Source: Limosilactobacillus vaginalis DSM 5837 = ATCC 49540 (GTDB lineage: Bacteria; Bacillota; Bacilli; Lactobacillales; Lactobacillaceae). From it: a stretch of DNA of 64,000 bases. Shown in pieces: positions 35,298 through 45,265 of this stretch. The DNA lies in contig NZ_GG693413.1 of NCBI RefSeq assembly GCF_000159435.1, positions 103,233 to 167,232 on the forward strand. The letters run 5' to 3'. The notes beneath the pieces were generated by a model. It made no database searches. It worked only from the letters and a program-made list of their open reading frames with translations, and was not told where the DNA came from. The position numbers and the translations under genes are program-made. The number at the start of each line of letters is the position of its first letter. Positions within the stretch are counted from its first letter, which is position 1.

Positions 35298-36347
35298 ATG
35301 CTAACACAGCGTCAAAACAAGATCCTGCAAGCGATTGTACGTCAATATACCGCAACAGGTCAACCTGTTGGTTCAAAACACCTGGCAGAAAAATTACCTT
35401 TTAAGGTGAGTTCTGCTACGGTTCGAAATGAAATGGGCGTTCTTGAAGAAGCTGGTTTTGTTACCAAGGAACACTCATCTTCAGGACGGGTACCTTCTAA
35501 AAAGGGGTATCGTTATTATGTTGACCATTTGCTTGATCCAGAGGTTATTACTGATAACGATTTAGTAGTAATCCAAAATTCACTAGGAACAAGTTTTCAA
35601 AAGATTGATGAGATCATTTCGCACTCGGCTGATATTTTATCTGATCTTACTTCCTATACAGCCTTTACACTAAAGCCCGAACAAGCTGATGTTCGGTTGA
35701 GCGGTTTTCGGGTTGTTCCGTTAGGTAATCGAAAGGTGATCGCCATTTTAGTTACTGATAGCGGTGATGTCGAAAGTCAGGCATTTACGTTACCACGAAA
35801 TTACGATACAGATGCTCTGCAAGCGGTTATTCGGATGATTAATGACCAGCTGGTAGGGCAGCCATTAGCTAACGTGATGAGACGCCTGAATGATGATATT
35901 CCGCTTCGGGTGATGCACTATATGCAAAGTGCAGATGGCTTTTTGGATCTTTTTGATAGTGTCGTGTCAAGGGCAGCACGTGAGCAATTCTTTGTTGGCG
36001 GCCGGTTGAACCTCTTAGATTTCTCGGGAAAGCATGATTCGGTTGACTTGCAAACATTGTATAGTTTGCTTGACCATAACGATCAATTATCGCATTTGTT
36101 GGATTCAAACGTTTCTGATGATGGGGTAAACGTTAAGATTGGTTCTGAGATTTCTAAGGATAAGGCCTTAGATAACTATAGTTTGATCACGGCAACCTAT
36201 GATGTTGACCAATATGGTAAGGGCATTATTGCAGTACTAGGCCCAACGAGGATGCCTTATTCACGGACGATTGGTTTAGTGAATGCATTCCGTCAGGAGC
36301 TAGCAAAACGACTTTTAAACTTTTACCGTCATTACTACGATTCATAG
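35298..36347 (+). CDS. hrcA: Heat-inducible transcription repressor HrcA
   Basis: Repressor of the CIRCE regulon, 349 aa. The N-terminal winged helix includes VSSATVRNEMGVLEEAGFVTKEHSSSGRVPSKKGYRYYVD, the family signature. The frame could begin inside the CIRCE element at 35274, but GGGGAAGTGA upstream of the ATG at 35298 fixes the start. First gene of hrcA-grpE-dnaK-dnaJ; autoregulated through CIRCE. Confidence 0.97.
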   Translation: MLTQRQNKILQAIVRQYTATGQPVGSKHLAEKLPFKVSSATVRNEMGVLEEAGFVTKEHSSSGRVPSKKGYRYYVDHLLDPEVITDNDLVVIQNSLGTSFQKIDEIISHSADILSDLTSYTAFTLKPEQADVRLSGFRVVPLGNRKVIAILVTDSGDVESQAFTLPRNYDTDALQAVIRMINDQLVGQPLANVMRRLNDDIPLRVMHYMQSADGFLDLFDSVVSRAAREQFFVGGRLNLLDFSGKHDSVDLQTLYSLLDHNDQLSHLLDSNVSDDGVNVKIGSEISKDKALDNYSLITATYDVDQYGKGIIAVLGPTRMPYSRTIGLVNAFRQELAKRLLNFYRHYYDS

Positions 36348-36359
36348 GAGGCGAGTCGA

Positions 36360-36935
36360 TTGGCAGAAGACAAAGCTGCAAAGCAAACAGGTAAGGAAGC
36401 AAAGCATCAAAGTAAAAGTGCTGCTTCCGAAAAGAACGACCAGTTTGATGCTAAAAAGTTACAAACTAAAGTGACGAAATTAGAAAGTCAAGTTAAAGAT
36501 TTGCAACAGCAATTAGATGATAAGGACGATAAGTATTTGCGGGCTGAAGCAGAAATTCAGAACATGACTACTCACTTTAAGAAAGAGCGTGCTCAATTAT
36601 TGAAGTATGATGGTCAAGACTTAGCTAAGTCCGTTTTACCTGTTCTGGATAACCTTAAACGAGCACTGACGATTGAAGTCCATGACGAAAATGGTCAGCA
36701 GCTAAAGAAAGGGATCCAAATGGTTCATGATCACTTAATCAGTGCATTAAAGGACCACGGAATTACTGAGATTGAAGCAGACGGCAAGCCGTTTGATCCG
36801 ACCCTTCACCAGGCAGTACAAACAGTGCCGGTGGAAGGTGATCAGAAGGCTGAAACAGTGGTAAAAGTACTACAGGCCGGTTATCAATTAAAGGATCGGG
36901 TTCTGCGTCCCGCAATGGTTGTAGTTGCACAATAA
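36360..36935 (+). CDS. grpE: GrpE nucleotide exchange factor
   Basis: A 191-aa DnaK exchange factor with a charged N-terminal extension, a long coiled coil (about residues 33-75, [18 protein letters not shown]) and the C-terminal wing ([24 protein letters not shown]). TTG start at 36360 with AGGAGG 8 nt upstream. 12 bp after hrcA. Confidence 0.96.
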   Translation: MAEDKAAKQTGKEAKHQSKSAASEKNDQFDAKKLQTKVTKLESQVKDLQQQLDDKDDKYLRAEAEIQNMTTHFKKERAQLLKYDGQDLAKSVLPVLDNLKRALTIEVHDENGQQLKKGIQMVHDHLISALKDHGITEIEADGKPFDPTLHQAVQTVPVEGDQKAETVVKVLQAGYQLKDRVLRPAMVVVAQ

Positions 36936-36956
36936 AAATAAGAGAGGGAATAAACA

Positions 36957-38828
36957 ATGGCAAGTAACAAGATTATTGGTATTGATTTAGGTACTACTAA
37001 TTCCGCCGTTGCCGTTATGGAAGGTAACGAGCCAAAGATTATTACAAATCCAGAAGGGAGTCGGACAACTCCATCTGTTGTTTCATTTAAGAATGGTGAA
37101 ACCCAAGTTGGTGAAGTAGCAAAGCGTCAAGCAATTACTAACCCTAATACTATTTCATCAATTAAGAGTCATATGGGTGAAGCTGGATACACAGTTGAGG
37201 TTGATGGTAAGAAGTATACTCCACAAGAAATTTCTGCAATGATTCTTCAATATTTGAAGAAGTACGCTGAAGATTACATTGGTGATACAGTTAGCCAAGC
37301 AGTTATTACTGTCCCTGCATACTTTAACGATGCTCAACGTCAAGCCACTAAGGATGCTGGTAAGATTGCCGGATTAGACGTTAAGCGGATTATTAACGAA
37401 CCAACTGCTTCATCACTTGCTTATGGCCTTGATAAGAAAGACAAGGATGAAAAGATCCTCGTTTATGACCTTGGTGGTGGGACCTTTGATGTTTCCATCC
37501 TTGAATTAGGTGACGGTGTCTTCCAAGTCCTTTCAACTAATGGTGATACTCACCTTGGTGGGGATGACTTTGATAAGAAGATCATGGATTGGTTAATTGA
37601 TGGCTTTAAGGAAGAAAATGGCGTGGACTTGTCTAAGGATAAGATGGCACTTCAACGGCTAAAGGACGCTGCTGAAAAGGCCAAGAAGGACTTATCTGGT
37701 GTTCAAGAAGCCCAAATCAGCCTGCCATTCATTTCTGCTGGTGAAAATGGTCCATTACACCTTGAAAAGACCTTAAGCCGGGCACAATTCAACCAATTAA
37801 CTAATGATTTGGTTGAACGGACTAAGCAACCAGTTATGAATGCCTTGAAGGATGCCGATTTAACATTCGATGACATTGATGAAGTAATCCTAAATGGTGG
37901 TTCTACTCGTATTCCAGCCGTTCAAGAAATGGTTAAGGAATTAACTGGTAAGGAACCTAACCACTCTATCAACCCAGACGAAGCGGTTGCCCTCGGTGCC
38001 GCTATCCAGGGTGGTGTTCTTACTGGTGATGTTAAGGATGTTGTTTTGCTTGATGTTACGCCACTTTCACTTGGTATTGAAACCATGGGTGGTGTCTTCA
38101 CCAAGTTAATCGATCGGAATACTACTATTCCAACATCCAAGAGCCAAATCTTCTCAACTGCTGCTGATAACCAATCAGCTGTTGATATCCACGTTCTTCA
38201 AGGTGAACGGCCAATGGCAGCTGACAACAAGACTTTAGGTAACTTCCAACTTACTGACATTCCAGCTGCTCCTCGTGGTGTTCCTCAAATTAAGGTTACT
38301 TTTGATATTGACAAGAACGGGATTGTTAACGTTTCTGCCGAAGATCAAGGAACCCATAAGAAGCAAAACATCACCATTAAGTCTAACTCTGGCTTGAGTG
38401 ATGAAGAAATTGAACGAATGAAGAAGGATGCTGAAGAACACGCAGCAGCTGATAAGAAGAAGAAGGAAGAGGTTGACTTGAAGAATGAAGTTGACCAAGA
38501 ACTCTTCCAAGTAGATAAGACTTTGAAGGAAGTTAAGGGTAAGGTTCCTGAAGAAGATATCAAGAAGGCCGAAAGTGCTCGTGACGACTTGAAGAAGGCT
38601 AAGGAAAGCGGCAACTTGGACGATATGAAGGCTAAGAAGGACGCATTAAATAAGGTTATCCAAGATCTTAGCGTAAAGCTTTATCAACAAGCCCAAGGTG
38701 CTCAAGGCGGTCAAGCTGGTAATGCCGGTAACAATGGTACTAACGGAAACAATAATAATTCTGGTTCCGATGATGGCAAGACCGTTGATGGTGACTTTAA
38801 GGATGTTACTCCAGATGACAAGAAGTAA
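36957..38828 (+). CDS. dnaK: Chaperone DnaK (Hsp70)
   Basis: ATP-dependent chaperone of 623 aa. Nucleotide-binding domain signatures: [28 protein letters not shown] and [17 protein letters not shown]. The substrate domain contains [14 protein letters not shown]. The tail ends in a Gly/Asn/Gln-rich linker and acidic [19 protein letters not shown] precedes the ATG. A terminator separates it from dnaJ. Confidence 0.99.
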   Translation: MASNKIIGIDLGTTNSAVAVMEGNEPKIITNPEGSRTTPSVVSFKNGETQVGEVAKRQAITNPNTISSIKSHMGEAGYTVEVDGKKYTPQEISAMILQYLKKYAEDYIGDTVSQAVITVPAYFNDAQRQATKDAGKIAGLDVKRIINEPTASSLAYGLDKKDKDEKILVYDLGGGTFDVSILELGDGVFQVLSTNGDTHLGGDDFDKKIMDWLIDGFKEENGVDLSKDKMALQRLKDAAEKAKKDLSGVQEAQISLPFISAGENGPLHLEKTLSRAQFNQLTNDLVERTKQPVMNALKDADLTFDDIDEVILNGGSTRIPAVQEMVKELTGKEPNHSINPDEAVALGAAIQGGVLTGDVKDVVLLDVTPLSLGIETMGGVFTKLIDRNTTIPTSKSQIFSTAADNQSAVDIHVLQGERPMAADNKTLGNFQLTDIPAAPRGVPQIKVTFDIDKNGIVNVSAEDQGTHKKQNITIKSNSGLSDEEIERMKKDAEEHAAADKKKKEEVDLKNEVDQELFQVDKTLKEVKGKVPEEDIKKAESARDDLKKAKESGNLDDMKAKKDALNKVIQDLSVKLYQQAQGAQGGQAGNAGNNGTNGNNNNSGSDDGKTVDGDFKDVTPDDKK

Positions 38829-38856
38829 TTCTATCAGCCGTTAATAAACAATTGTT

Positions 38857-38892
38857 AAAAGCCAAAGGCCGGAGAAAAGGACTTTGGCTTTT
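38857..38892 (+). terminator. Terminator/attenuator between dnaK and dnaJ
   Basis: AAAAGCCAAAG and CTTTGGCTTTT form an 11-bp stem followed by ACTTTC. Partial read-through would keep DnaJ below DnaK. Confidence 0.75.
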
Positions 38893-38948
38893 ACTTTCGT
38901 TTACCATCTATGGTATAACTAAACAAGCAATATAAATGGAGGATCCGT

Positions 38949-40103
38949 ATGGCAGAAGAAAGTTACTACGACATCCTAGGTGTAAAAAAGGATGCTTCTG
39001 AAAAGGAAATTAATCGGGCTTACCGAAAACTTGCAGCAAAATACCACCCGGATATTAACCATGAATCTGGTGCTGAAGAGAAGTTTAAGAAGATTAATGA
39101 AGCGCATGAAGTGCTGAGTGATCCACAAAAGCGTGCTCAATATGATCAGTTTGGTTCGGCAGGGCCAAATGCAGGGGCAGGCCAAGGCTTTGGTGGCTTC
39201 GGCGGTCAACAAGGTTATGGTGACTTTGCCGGTGGTGATTTTGGTGATATCTTTAGCCAATTCTTTGGTGGTGGCGGTCGTCGTCAAGCAGATCCTACGG
39301 CACCACGACAGGGCCGTGATTTGCAATATTCAATGACATTAGACTTTATGGATGCTGTTTTTGGCAAGACCACAACAATCAAATATGAACGGGACGCCCA
39401 ATGTGATGTCTGCAAAGGGAGTGGCGCTAAACCTGGAAAGTCTCCCGAAACATGTTCACGTTGTCATGGTAGTGGGGTCATTCTTACCGTACGGCGGACA
39501 CCCCTTGGTAATATTCAAACTCAAACTACCTGTCCCGAATGTAATGGGACTGGTAAGATCATTAAGCCAGAAGATCAATGTACTAAGTGCCATGGCTCTG
39601 GGCATATTCATGAGCGGCATGAGTTGGAAGTGAAGGTTCCTGCGGGAATTGATGATGGTCAGCAAATGCGGTTAGAGCACCAAGGTGATGCTGGTGAAAA
39701 CGGTGGCCCTTATGGTGATCTTTACATCGTTTTCCGCGTAACACCAAGCCGGGAATTCCGGCGTGATGGTTCAACAATCTATGTTGATCAAGACATTTCA
39801 TTTGCTCAAGCCGCATTAGGTGATGAAGTGAAGGTCAAGACTGTTCATGGTGATGTTAATCTTAAGATTCCTGCCGGTACTCAATCTGAAACGAACTTCC
39901 GTCTCCGGGGCAAGGGTGTTCCCCACTTGAACGGTAATGGTAACGGGGATGAACATGTTACTGTTCACGTTCATACACCGAAGAGTCTTAATAAGCGTCA
40001 AAAAGAGGCAATGATGGCTTTCGCTGCTGCTAGTGGTGAAGACGTCAAAGGAGTTAAGAAAACCGTTCTTGATAAGCTTCGGGATGCATTTGAAGACAAG
40101 TAA
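38949..40103 (+). CDS. dnaJ: Chaperone DnaJ (Hsp40)
   Basis: DnaK co-chaperone of 384 aa. J domain with the HPD triad (KYHPDINHE), Gly/Phe-rich linker (about 75-115), four CxxCxGxG zinc repeats ([32 protein letters not shown]) and the C-terminal substrate domain. GGAGG precedes the ATG. No separate CIRCE was seen, so expression probably depends on read-through or a minor promoter in the 120-bp gap. Confidence 0.98.
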   Translation: MAEESYYDILGVKKDASEKEINRAYRKLAAKYHPDINHESGAEEKFKKINEAHEVLSDPQKRAQYDQFGSAGPNAGAGQGFGGFGGQQGYGDFAGGDFGDIFSQFFGGGGRRQADPTAPRQGRDLQYSMTLDFMDAVFGKTTTIKYERDAQCDVCKGSGAKPGKSPETCSRCHGSGVILTVRRTPLGNIQTQTTCPECNGTGKIIKPEDQCTKCHGSGHIHERHELEVKVPAGIDDGQQMRLEHQGDAGENGGPYGDLYIVFRVTPSREFRRDGSTIYVDQDISFAQAALGDEVKVKTVHGDVNLKIPAGTQSETNFRLRGKGVPHLNGNGNGDEHVTVHVHTPKSLNKRQKEAMMAFAAASGEDVKGVKKTVLDKLRDAFEDK

Positions 40104-40111
40104 AGAATCAA

Positions 40112-40157
40112 AATAAGCTAGTAATATCCGATCTTTGAAGCGGGGTTACTGGCTTAT
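40112..40157 (+). terminator. Terminator after dnaJ
   Basis: AATAAGCTAGTAA pairs with TTACTGGCTTATT (one wobble) around a 20-nt loop, followed by CTATTTCATTT. Confidence 0.65.
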
Positions 40158-40218
40158 TCTATTTCATTTAGCATTGTTAAATGCTGGTTTGATTAGCTTT
40201 TCAAGCGCGGATAGTCTT

Positions 40219-40227
40219 TGGTATACT
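40219..40227 (+). promoter_or_regulatory. Extended -10 promoter of lepA
   Basis: TGGTATACT is a TGn-extended -10 box, 42 bp upstream of the lepA start. No strong -35 is visible, as expected for this class. Confidence 0.5.
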
Positions 40228-40268
40228 AGTATTAGTATTTACAAGTTTAGAAAGTAGTGAACTAATTC

Positions 40269-42110
40269 ATGACAATGAATCTTGATGAAATGAAAGAACG
40301 GCAAAAACGGATCCGTAATTTTTCAATTGTGGCCCACATTGATCACGGTAAATCAACCCTTGCCGACCGTATTTTGGAAATGACGGATTCAATTAGTAAG
40401 CGGGAAATGAAGGATCAGGTCCTTGATGATATGCCTTTAGAGCGTGAACGGGGAATTACCATCAAGTTGAATGCGGTTGCCCTAACCTATCATGCTAAGG
40501 ATGGACAAGACTATATTTTTCATTTGATTGATACTCCAGGGCACGTTGACTTTTCATATGAGGTTTCGCGATCATTGGCTGCCTGTGAAGGGGCAGTGTT
40601 AGTCGTTGATGCTACTCAGGGAGTGGAAGCGCAAACCTTAGCAAACGTTTATCTGGCTTTGGATAATGATTTGGAAATTTTACCGGTAATTAACAAGATT
40701 GATCTGCCATCTGCGGATCCTGAAGGCACAAAGAAGCAAATCGAAGACGAGATTGGCCTTGATACAGACGATGCGCTAGATGTTAGTGCAAAGACTGGTT
40801 TAGGAGTTGATCAAGTCCTAGAAGAAATTGTGAAGAAGGTTCCGGCACCAACCGGCGATCTGACAGCCCCATTAAAGGCTTTGATCTTTGACTCAAAATA
40901 TGATGATTACCGCGGAGTAGTTCTTAGTGTTCGGGTATTTGAAGGAACGGTAAAAAAGGGCGATAAGATTCGGTTAATGAACAGTGGTACCGAGTATGAA
41001 GTTGCTGAAGTCGGGATTAACTCCCCTAAACCATTAGCCCGGGATGTTCTGATGGCTGGTGATGTTGGTTATATTACCGCTGCAATTAAGGATATTAAAG
41101 ATACTCGGGTCGGTGATACCGTTACGAATGCTAATAATCCAACTGCTAAACCGCTAGAAGGCTATCGGCAAATGACGCCAATGGTTTATGCTGGTTTGTA
41201 CCCAACCGATAATGCTAAATTTAACGATTTACGGGATGCTCTAGAAAAATTGCAGTTGAATGATGCAGCGTTGACTTTTGAACCTGAATCATCACAAGCG
41301 TTAGGCTTTGGGTTCCGTTGCGGTTTCTTAGGCTTGTTGCACATGGATGTAGTTCAAGAACGGCTTGAACGAGAATTTAACCTTGATTTAATTACCACAG
41401 CGCCATCTGTTACTTACCATGTTGACTTAGCTGATGGAACCACAAAAGAAGTGGAAAACCCGGCTGAAATGCCAGATGCTTCATCGATTAAGGACATTAA
41501 GGAACCCTATGTGAAAGCTTCAATCATGGTTCCAAATGATTATGTTGGACCAGTAATGGAGCTTTGTCAGCGAAAACGGGGAATTTTTGAAACGATGGAA
41601 TACTTAAGCGATACGCGGGTAAACGTAATCTATCATATTCCATTGTCAGAAATTATCTTTGACTTCTTTGATAAGCTGAAGAGTTCGACTCGTGGCTATG
41701 CTTCTCTTGATTATGAAATTGACGACTATAAGCCAAGCAAGTTAGTGAAAATTGATATTTTGCTAAATGGTGATAAGGTTGATGCATTAAGCTTTATTGC
41801 CCATAAGGACTTTGCTGCAGAACGGGGTCGTGATATTACTTCTAAGCTTAAGAAGATTATTCCACGACAAAACTTTGAAATTCCAATTCAGGCAGCAATT
41901 GGTTCAAAAATTATTGCCAGAACTAATATTAAGGCTTACCGGAAAGATGTTACTGCACGAATCCATACGGGTGATCCTGATCGGCGAGCTAAGCTTCTTG
42001 AAAAGCAGAAGCGTGGAAAGAAGCGGATGAAGGCCGTTGGTAAGGTTGATATTCCTCAGGAAGCCTTTATGGCAGTTCTAAAGACAGATGAAGAAGTCGA
42101 TGAGAAATAA
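40269..42110 (+). CDS. lepA: Elongation factor 4 (LepA)
   Basis: Ribosome-associated GTPase, 613 aa. G domain motifs: [22 protein letters not shown] and NKIDLP; the LepA-specific C-terminal domain includes [18 protein letters not shown]. Two in-frame ATG codons (40269 and 40275) are possible; neither has a strong ribosome site. Single-gene unit between terminators. Confidence 0.98.
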   Translation: MTMNLDEMKERQKRIRNFSIVAHIDHGKSTLADRILEMTDSISKREMKDQVLDDMPLERERGITIKLNAVALTYHAKDGQDYIFHLIDTPGHVDFSYEVSRSLAACEGAVLVVDATQGVEAQTLANVYLALDNDLEILPVINKIDLPSADPEGTKKQIEDEIGLDTDDALDVSAKTGLGVDQVLEEIVKKVPAPTGDLTAPLKALIFDSKYDDYRGVVLSVRVFEGTVKKGDKIRLMNSGTEYEVAEVGINSPKPLARDVLMAGDVGYITAAIKDIKDTRVGDTVTNANNPTAKPLEGYRQMTPMVYAGLYPTDNAKFNDLRDALEKLQLNDAALTFEPESSQALGFGFRCGFLGLLHMDVVQERLEREFNLDLITTAPSVTYHVDLADGTTKEVENPAEMPDASSIKDIKEPYVKASIMVPNDYVGPVMELCQRKRGIFETMEYLSDTRVNVIYHIPLSEIIFDFFDKLKSSTRGYASLDYEIDDYKPSKLVKIDILLNGDKVDALSFIAHKDFAAERGRDITSKLKKIIPRQNFEIPIQAAIGSKIIARTNIKAYRKDVTARIHTGDPDRRAKLLEKQKRGKKRMKAVGKVDIPQEAFMAVLKTDEEVDEK

Positions 42111-42129
42111 ATTATTATCAATATAAAAA

Positions 42130-42168
42130 AAGGTTCAGAGTTCGCAACCGATTCGAACTCTGAACCTT
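42130..42168. terminator. Bidirectional terminator between lepA and the MFS gene
   Basis: AAGGTTCAGAGTTCG and CGAACTCTGAACCTT form a 15-bp perfect stem flanked by A- and T-rich tails on both strands. Its core resembles the hairpins of the repeat copies at 34.7 and 50.1 kb. Confidence 0.9.
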
Positions 42169-42189
42169 ATTTTCGTTTATTGTTAATGG

Positions 42190-43419
42190 TTAATGATTAG
42201 CGAGTTTCCGCATTCCCGGCAATGAAGACATAACGATGAAGCTGAGAATGTAAAGTGCTGATAAGAAACCCATTGTTACTCCTAATGAATAGTGGTCCAT
42301 CAGCAATCCAATAACTACTGATGAAAATCCACCAATTGCTCGACCAACATTCATAATGATACTGTTAGCTGTAGAACGAATGGCAGTTGGGTAAAGTTGA
42401 CTGATAACTGCACCATAGCCGCCAAACATTCCGTTAGAGAAGAAACCAATTAATGCACCAGCAAGAATGAGGGCAATTGAACTTTGGACCATGAGGATGG
42501 TGAACATTACCGTAGCAGAACCAAGAAGGAAGATACCGAAGGCCCAACGTGGACCCCAATTATCCATTACTGTCCCAAAGACCATCATCCCAATACTCAT
42601 TCCAATGATGGTAGCGATCATCCAAATTGATGATCCCGAAACGGACAGTCCTTGTTGCTTTTGCACAATTGATGGTAGCCAGTTCATTAGGCCAAAGTAT
42701 CCAGCAATTTGAACAATTGTCATTACCATTAAGCCAAGAGTTTGCAGGGCTAATCGTGGTGTAGCAAAGAGACGACTAATAGAAATCCTTTGGTGATTAG
42801 CAATTGTCTTTTTATGGGCGACAATAAATTCTTGACTTTCGTGAACGTGACGTCGGATGAAGAAGGTCAGGATTACTGGAATAATTCCTAAAAGAAAAAG
42901 CGCGTTCCAACCAAAATTGGGAATGATGTAGGCTGCCATTATAGCAGCAAAAATTGCACCAACCTGACCACCGATGGCCGCAACAGAAGTCAATCGACCA
43001 ATAAGGTGAGGTTCAAAATTTTCAGCAATTAATGCAATTCCTACACCATATTCACCACCGGCACCAATACCAGCCAGAAAACGGCAAATGTAAATTGCTG
43101 GCAATGAGTGGGCGAAAAACATTGCGGCCGTTGCCAAGGCAAAAATAAAGATCGTGTAAGTGAATGTCTTTACACGACCGATCCGATCACCGACAAGGCC
43201 GAAAATCGCACCGCCCGCTAACATTCCAAGGTTAGTAATAGAACCAATCCACCCAGTAGCCGTACTTGAGATATGGAGGCTGGCGATAATTGGTGCAAGA
43301 GCAAATGACAAAAACATAATATCCATGTTTTCTAATGAAAATCCGGATGCAGTAGATGCTAGGACCCATTTCTGGTTTTTAGTCATTGCTTGGCCGACAT
43401 GATTACTTGTCTGTTCCAT
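42190..43419 (-). CDS. MFS transporter, aromatic acid/organic acid symporter-like
   Basis: A 409-aa major-facilitator protein with 12 predicted membrane segments. The loop 2-3 motif GLVGDRIGRVKTF and the loop-4 region CRFLAGIGAGGEYGVGIALIAE place it in the AAHS/SHS-like group that carries aromatic or other small organic acids with protons. GGAGG upstream of the ATG at 43419 sets the start; the frame extends 11 codons further. Its substrate cannot be read from sequence and no catabolic gene lies beside it. Confidence 0.85.
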   Translation of the reverse strand: MEQTSNHVGQAMTKNQKWVLASTASGFSLENMDIMFLSFALAPIIASLHISSTATGWIGSITNLGMLAGGAIFGLVGDRIGRVKTFTYTIFIFALATAAMFFAHSLPAIYICRFLAGIGAGGEYGVGIALIAENFEPHLIGRLTSVAAIGGQVGAIFAAIMAAYIIPNFGWNALFLLGIIPVILTFFIRRHVHESQEFIVAHKKTIANHQRISISRLFATPRLALQTLGLMVMTIVQIAGYFGLMNWLPSIVQKQQGLSVSGSSIWMIATIIGMSIGMMVFGTVMDNWGPRWAFGIFLLGSATVMFTILMVQSSIALILAGALIGFFSNGMFGGYGAVISQLYPTAIRSTANSIIMNVGRAIGGFSSVVIGLLMDHYSLGVTMGFLSALYILSFIVMSSLPGMRKLANH

Positions 43420-43557
43420 ATTTAATTCCTCCAAAATGATGCTCACTGACATCGATTATTTTGCTTTAGGATTATTAATCCCTATTTGACAACGTATTAT
43501 ACACGCCTTAACTTAAAATGCTATTAAAAGTTTAGCGATTGAGTTGAAAAGGTGGTG

Positions 43558-43563
43558 TATAAT
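43558..43563 (+). promoter_or_regulatory. Candidate -10 box for the 34-codon ORF
   Basis: A perfect TATAAT, 30 bp upstream of the ATG at 43593. The -35 is not clear. Confidence 0.4.
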
Positions 43564-43592
43564 ATGAAATATTGATTCGAGGGGGTTATGGA

Positions 43593-43697
43593 ATGAAGAA
43601 AAACATTTGGCGCCAGGTTAGAGATGTTCTTTCCCTTATTATCGCTGCAATTTTACTGTATTACATCGTTACCTTTTTAGACAGTTTGATCAAATAA
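43593..43697 (+). CDS. Small single-span membrane protein (34 aa)
   Basis: A short ORF beginning MKKNIWRQVRDVL with a basic N-terminus, a hydrophobic helix (LSLIIAAILLYYIVTFL) and a short SLIK tail. GAGGGGG lies 6-7 nt before the ATG, a TATAAT lies 30 bp upstream, and a terminator-like hairpin follows at 43754. That is a complete expression unit in an otherwise empty gap. The positive-inside pattern predicts an N-in, single-pass protein. I do not recognise a family; it is not a toxin I know. Confidence 0.6.
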   Translation: MKKNIWRQVRDVLSLIIAAILLYYIVTFLDSLIK

Positions 43698-43704
43698 AAA
43701 TTGA

Positions 43705-43782
43705 GGATCGCGATAACATGACACACCGTGATCCCCAAGTAGAAGTATTTAGCGAAAGTGATTGCAGAATCACCTTCTTTTA
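43705..43782 (+). terminator. Two hairpins after the small membrane ORF
   Basis: GGATCGCG/CGTGATCC (43705-43734) and GTGATT/AATCAC inside GAA/TTC (43754-43777), the second followed by TTTTATATT. The second looks like the terminator. Confidence 0.55.
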
Positions 43783-43912
43783 TATTATAACAATATTTTT
43801 GACAATTGTTATGTAATATAGCTATTATTTACAACAAAATTAATTTTCATCTTATTATTGTCTTATTACCAGTAAGTACTAATTGAGATTGCCTTAATCG
43901 GTAAATTAAAAG

Positions 43913-43921
43913 TGCTATAAT
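43913..43921 (+). promoter_or_regulatory. Extended -10 promoter of the cytochrome b5-like gene
   Basis: TGCTATAAT is a perfect TGn-extended -10 box, 36 bp upstream of the start codon. TTAATC at 43894-43899 may serve as a weak -35. Confidence 0.6.
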
Positions 43922-43957
43922 AAAAACAATAATGAGTATCGGGAGGAATATTTTAGT

Positions 43958-44206
43958 ATGACTACAAGAATCTTTACTGCTGAAGAACTTGCAAAATACA
44001 ATGGCCAAGATGGCAACCCAGCTTATGTCGCAATTGATGGAACAGTTTATGATGTCAGTAATGTTCCGGCTTGGCGTAACGGTAAGCATCATGGCAACTT
44101 AGCAGGTCATGACGTCAGCGCTGCAATTCAACGCTCACTTCATATGAAGCGGGTTCTTGAAGATTTACCAGTTGTTGGTAAATTTACCGGTGATCCTGAA
44201 GTTTAA
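43958..44206 (+). CDS. Cytochrome b5-like heme/steroid-binding domain protein
   Basis: An 82-aa soluble single-domain protein. FTAEELAKYNGQDGNPAYVAIDGTVYDVSNVPAW is the typical start of the cytochrome b5-like (heme/steroid binding) fold, followed by a His-rich loop HHGNLAGHD (residues 44-52) where cytochrome b5 has HPGG. There is no signal peptide or membrane anchor. GGGAGGA precedes the ATG. Lactobacilli generally lack full heme synthesis, so the ligand (scavenged heme or another planar molecule) is uncertain. Monocistronic, with its own promoter and terminator. Confidence 0.85.
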   Translation: MTTRIFTAEELAKYNGQDGNPAYVAIDGTVYDVSNVPAWRNGKHHGNLAGHDVSAAIQRSLHMKRVLEDLPVVGKFTGDPEV

Positions 44207-44233
44207 TCATTTTTAAGTTAATCCATTTAAACT

Positions 44234-44283
44234 AAAACAACCTAAGATTATTCTCGTTTTGAGTTAATCTTAGGTTGTTTTTT
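44234..44283. terminator. Strong bidirectional terminator
   Basis: A perfect 17-bp stem, AAAACAACCTAAGATTA with TAATCTTAGGTTGTTTT, between convergent genes. Confidence 0.9.
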
Positions 44284-44297
44284 AACTATATCGGTTT

Positions 44298-45107
44298 TTA
44301 AGCTAATTTCAGGTAGTCTTTTAAGTATTCTGCGAGACCATTATGTTCGTTGTCAATTGGGGTCACGTCATCTGCAATTGCCTTAATTTCGGGAATTGCA
44401 TTATTCATTGCAACACCACGACCAGCAGCGGCAATCATTTCTTGATCGTTCTTCTCGTCCCCAAAGGCAATAATATGGGTACGGTCAATTCCGTACTGCT
44501 TAGCAATATAGAACATTCCTGATTCCTTATGAGTACCGCGGTGAATTAGTTCAAGAATATTATACGGGCCGCCCCATACCCGAGGCTCAACGAAGTCACC
44601 GTATTTTTCGTTGACAGCTTGGATAATTTTCTTTTTACTGCCTGGCTGATATTCAATTGTCATTGCGATTGGATTGTCACTGAGATTCCTTTTACTCAGT
44701 AATTGACTGGGTTTAAGACGGTTAGGAAGAAATTCAGGGACGTCCTTAGTTGCCTGGTTCGCCCAGAAATGATCCTTACTTTCAACGGTAATGGTATCAA
44801 TTCCCAATTCGTCTCTATGTGCCAGAAGGTCTAACGCTAATTCTTTTGTTAATTCAATTTCATATTCTTTATCCCAGTTTTGGTGGGGAATATGGGTTAG
44901 CGCACCATTGAAGTTGACCATTGGCGTTTGAATGCCGATTTGATCGTAAATGTGTTGAGCAATTCGGTAAGGTCGTCCGGTGATAATACTAACAATGTGG
45001 CCGTCTTTGGCAGCACTCCGCAACGTATTAATTGTTTCAGCGGTTAATTTTGACCGATTATTGAGAGTAGTTCCATCTAAATCGATGGCAATTAGGTGTT
45101 GATCCAT
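44298..45107 (-). CDS. Cof-type HAD-IIB phosphatase
   Basis: A 269-aa cytosolic phosphatase of the HAD superfamily with a type IIB cap. Motif I is AIDLDGTTL, the SIITGRP region carries motif II, and motif IV is AFGDEKNDQEMI. Family members act on sugar phosphates, FMN or PLP; the substrate here is unknown. The GTG at 45119 directly abuts the ribosome site, so the ATG at 45107 is preferred. Confidence 0.88.
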   Translation of the reverse strand: MDQHLIAIDLDGTTLNNRSKLTAETINTLRSAAKDGHIVSIITGRPYRIAQHIYDQIGIQTPMVNFNGALTHIPHQNWDKEYEIELTKELALDLLAHRDELGIDTITVESKDHFWANQATKDVPEFLPNRLKPSQLLSKRNLSDNPIAMTIEYQPGSKKKIIQAVNEKYGDFVEPRVWGGPYNILELIHRGTHKESGMFYIAKQYGIDRTHIIAFGDEKNDQEMIAAAGRGVAMNNAIPEIKAIADDVTPIDNEHNGLAEYLKDYLKLA

Positions 45108-45265
45108 TAAGCGTGTCACTTCCCTTTATTACGAATAATTAACTATTATACCTGGAATTAAGAAAAAGTTAAATGAATTCCAAGAATGCTTCCGGGAAAT
45201 GTTTAGGAACGGGTTAAAATAAGTTATAATTTGTTTAAGATTAAATTGATGGAGTGATTAAGAGA

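Noticed and set aside
43847-44092. 81-codon minus-strand ORF over the cytochrome b5-like gene start
   Set aside because: Covers the promoter and 5' end of a better-supported gene and has no ribosome site.
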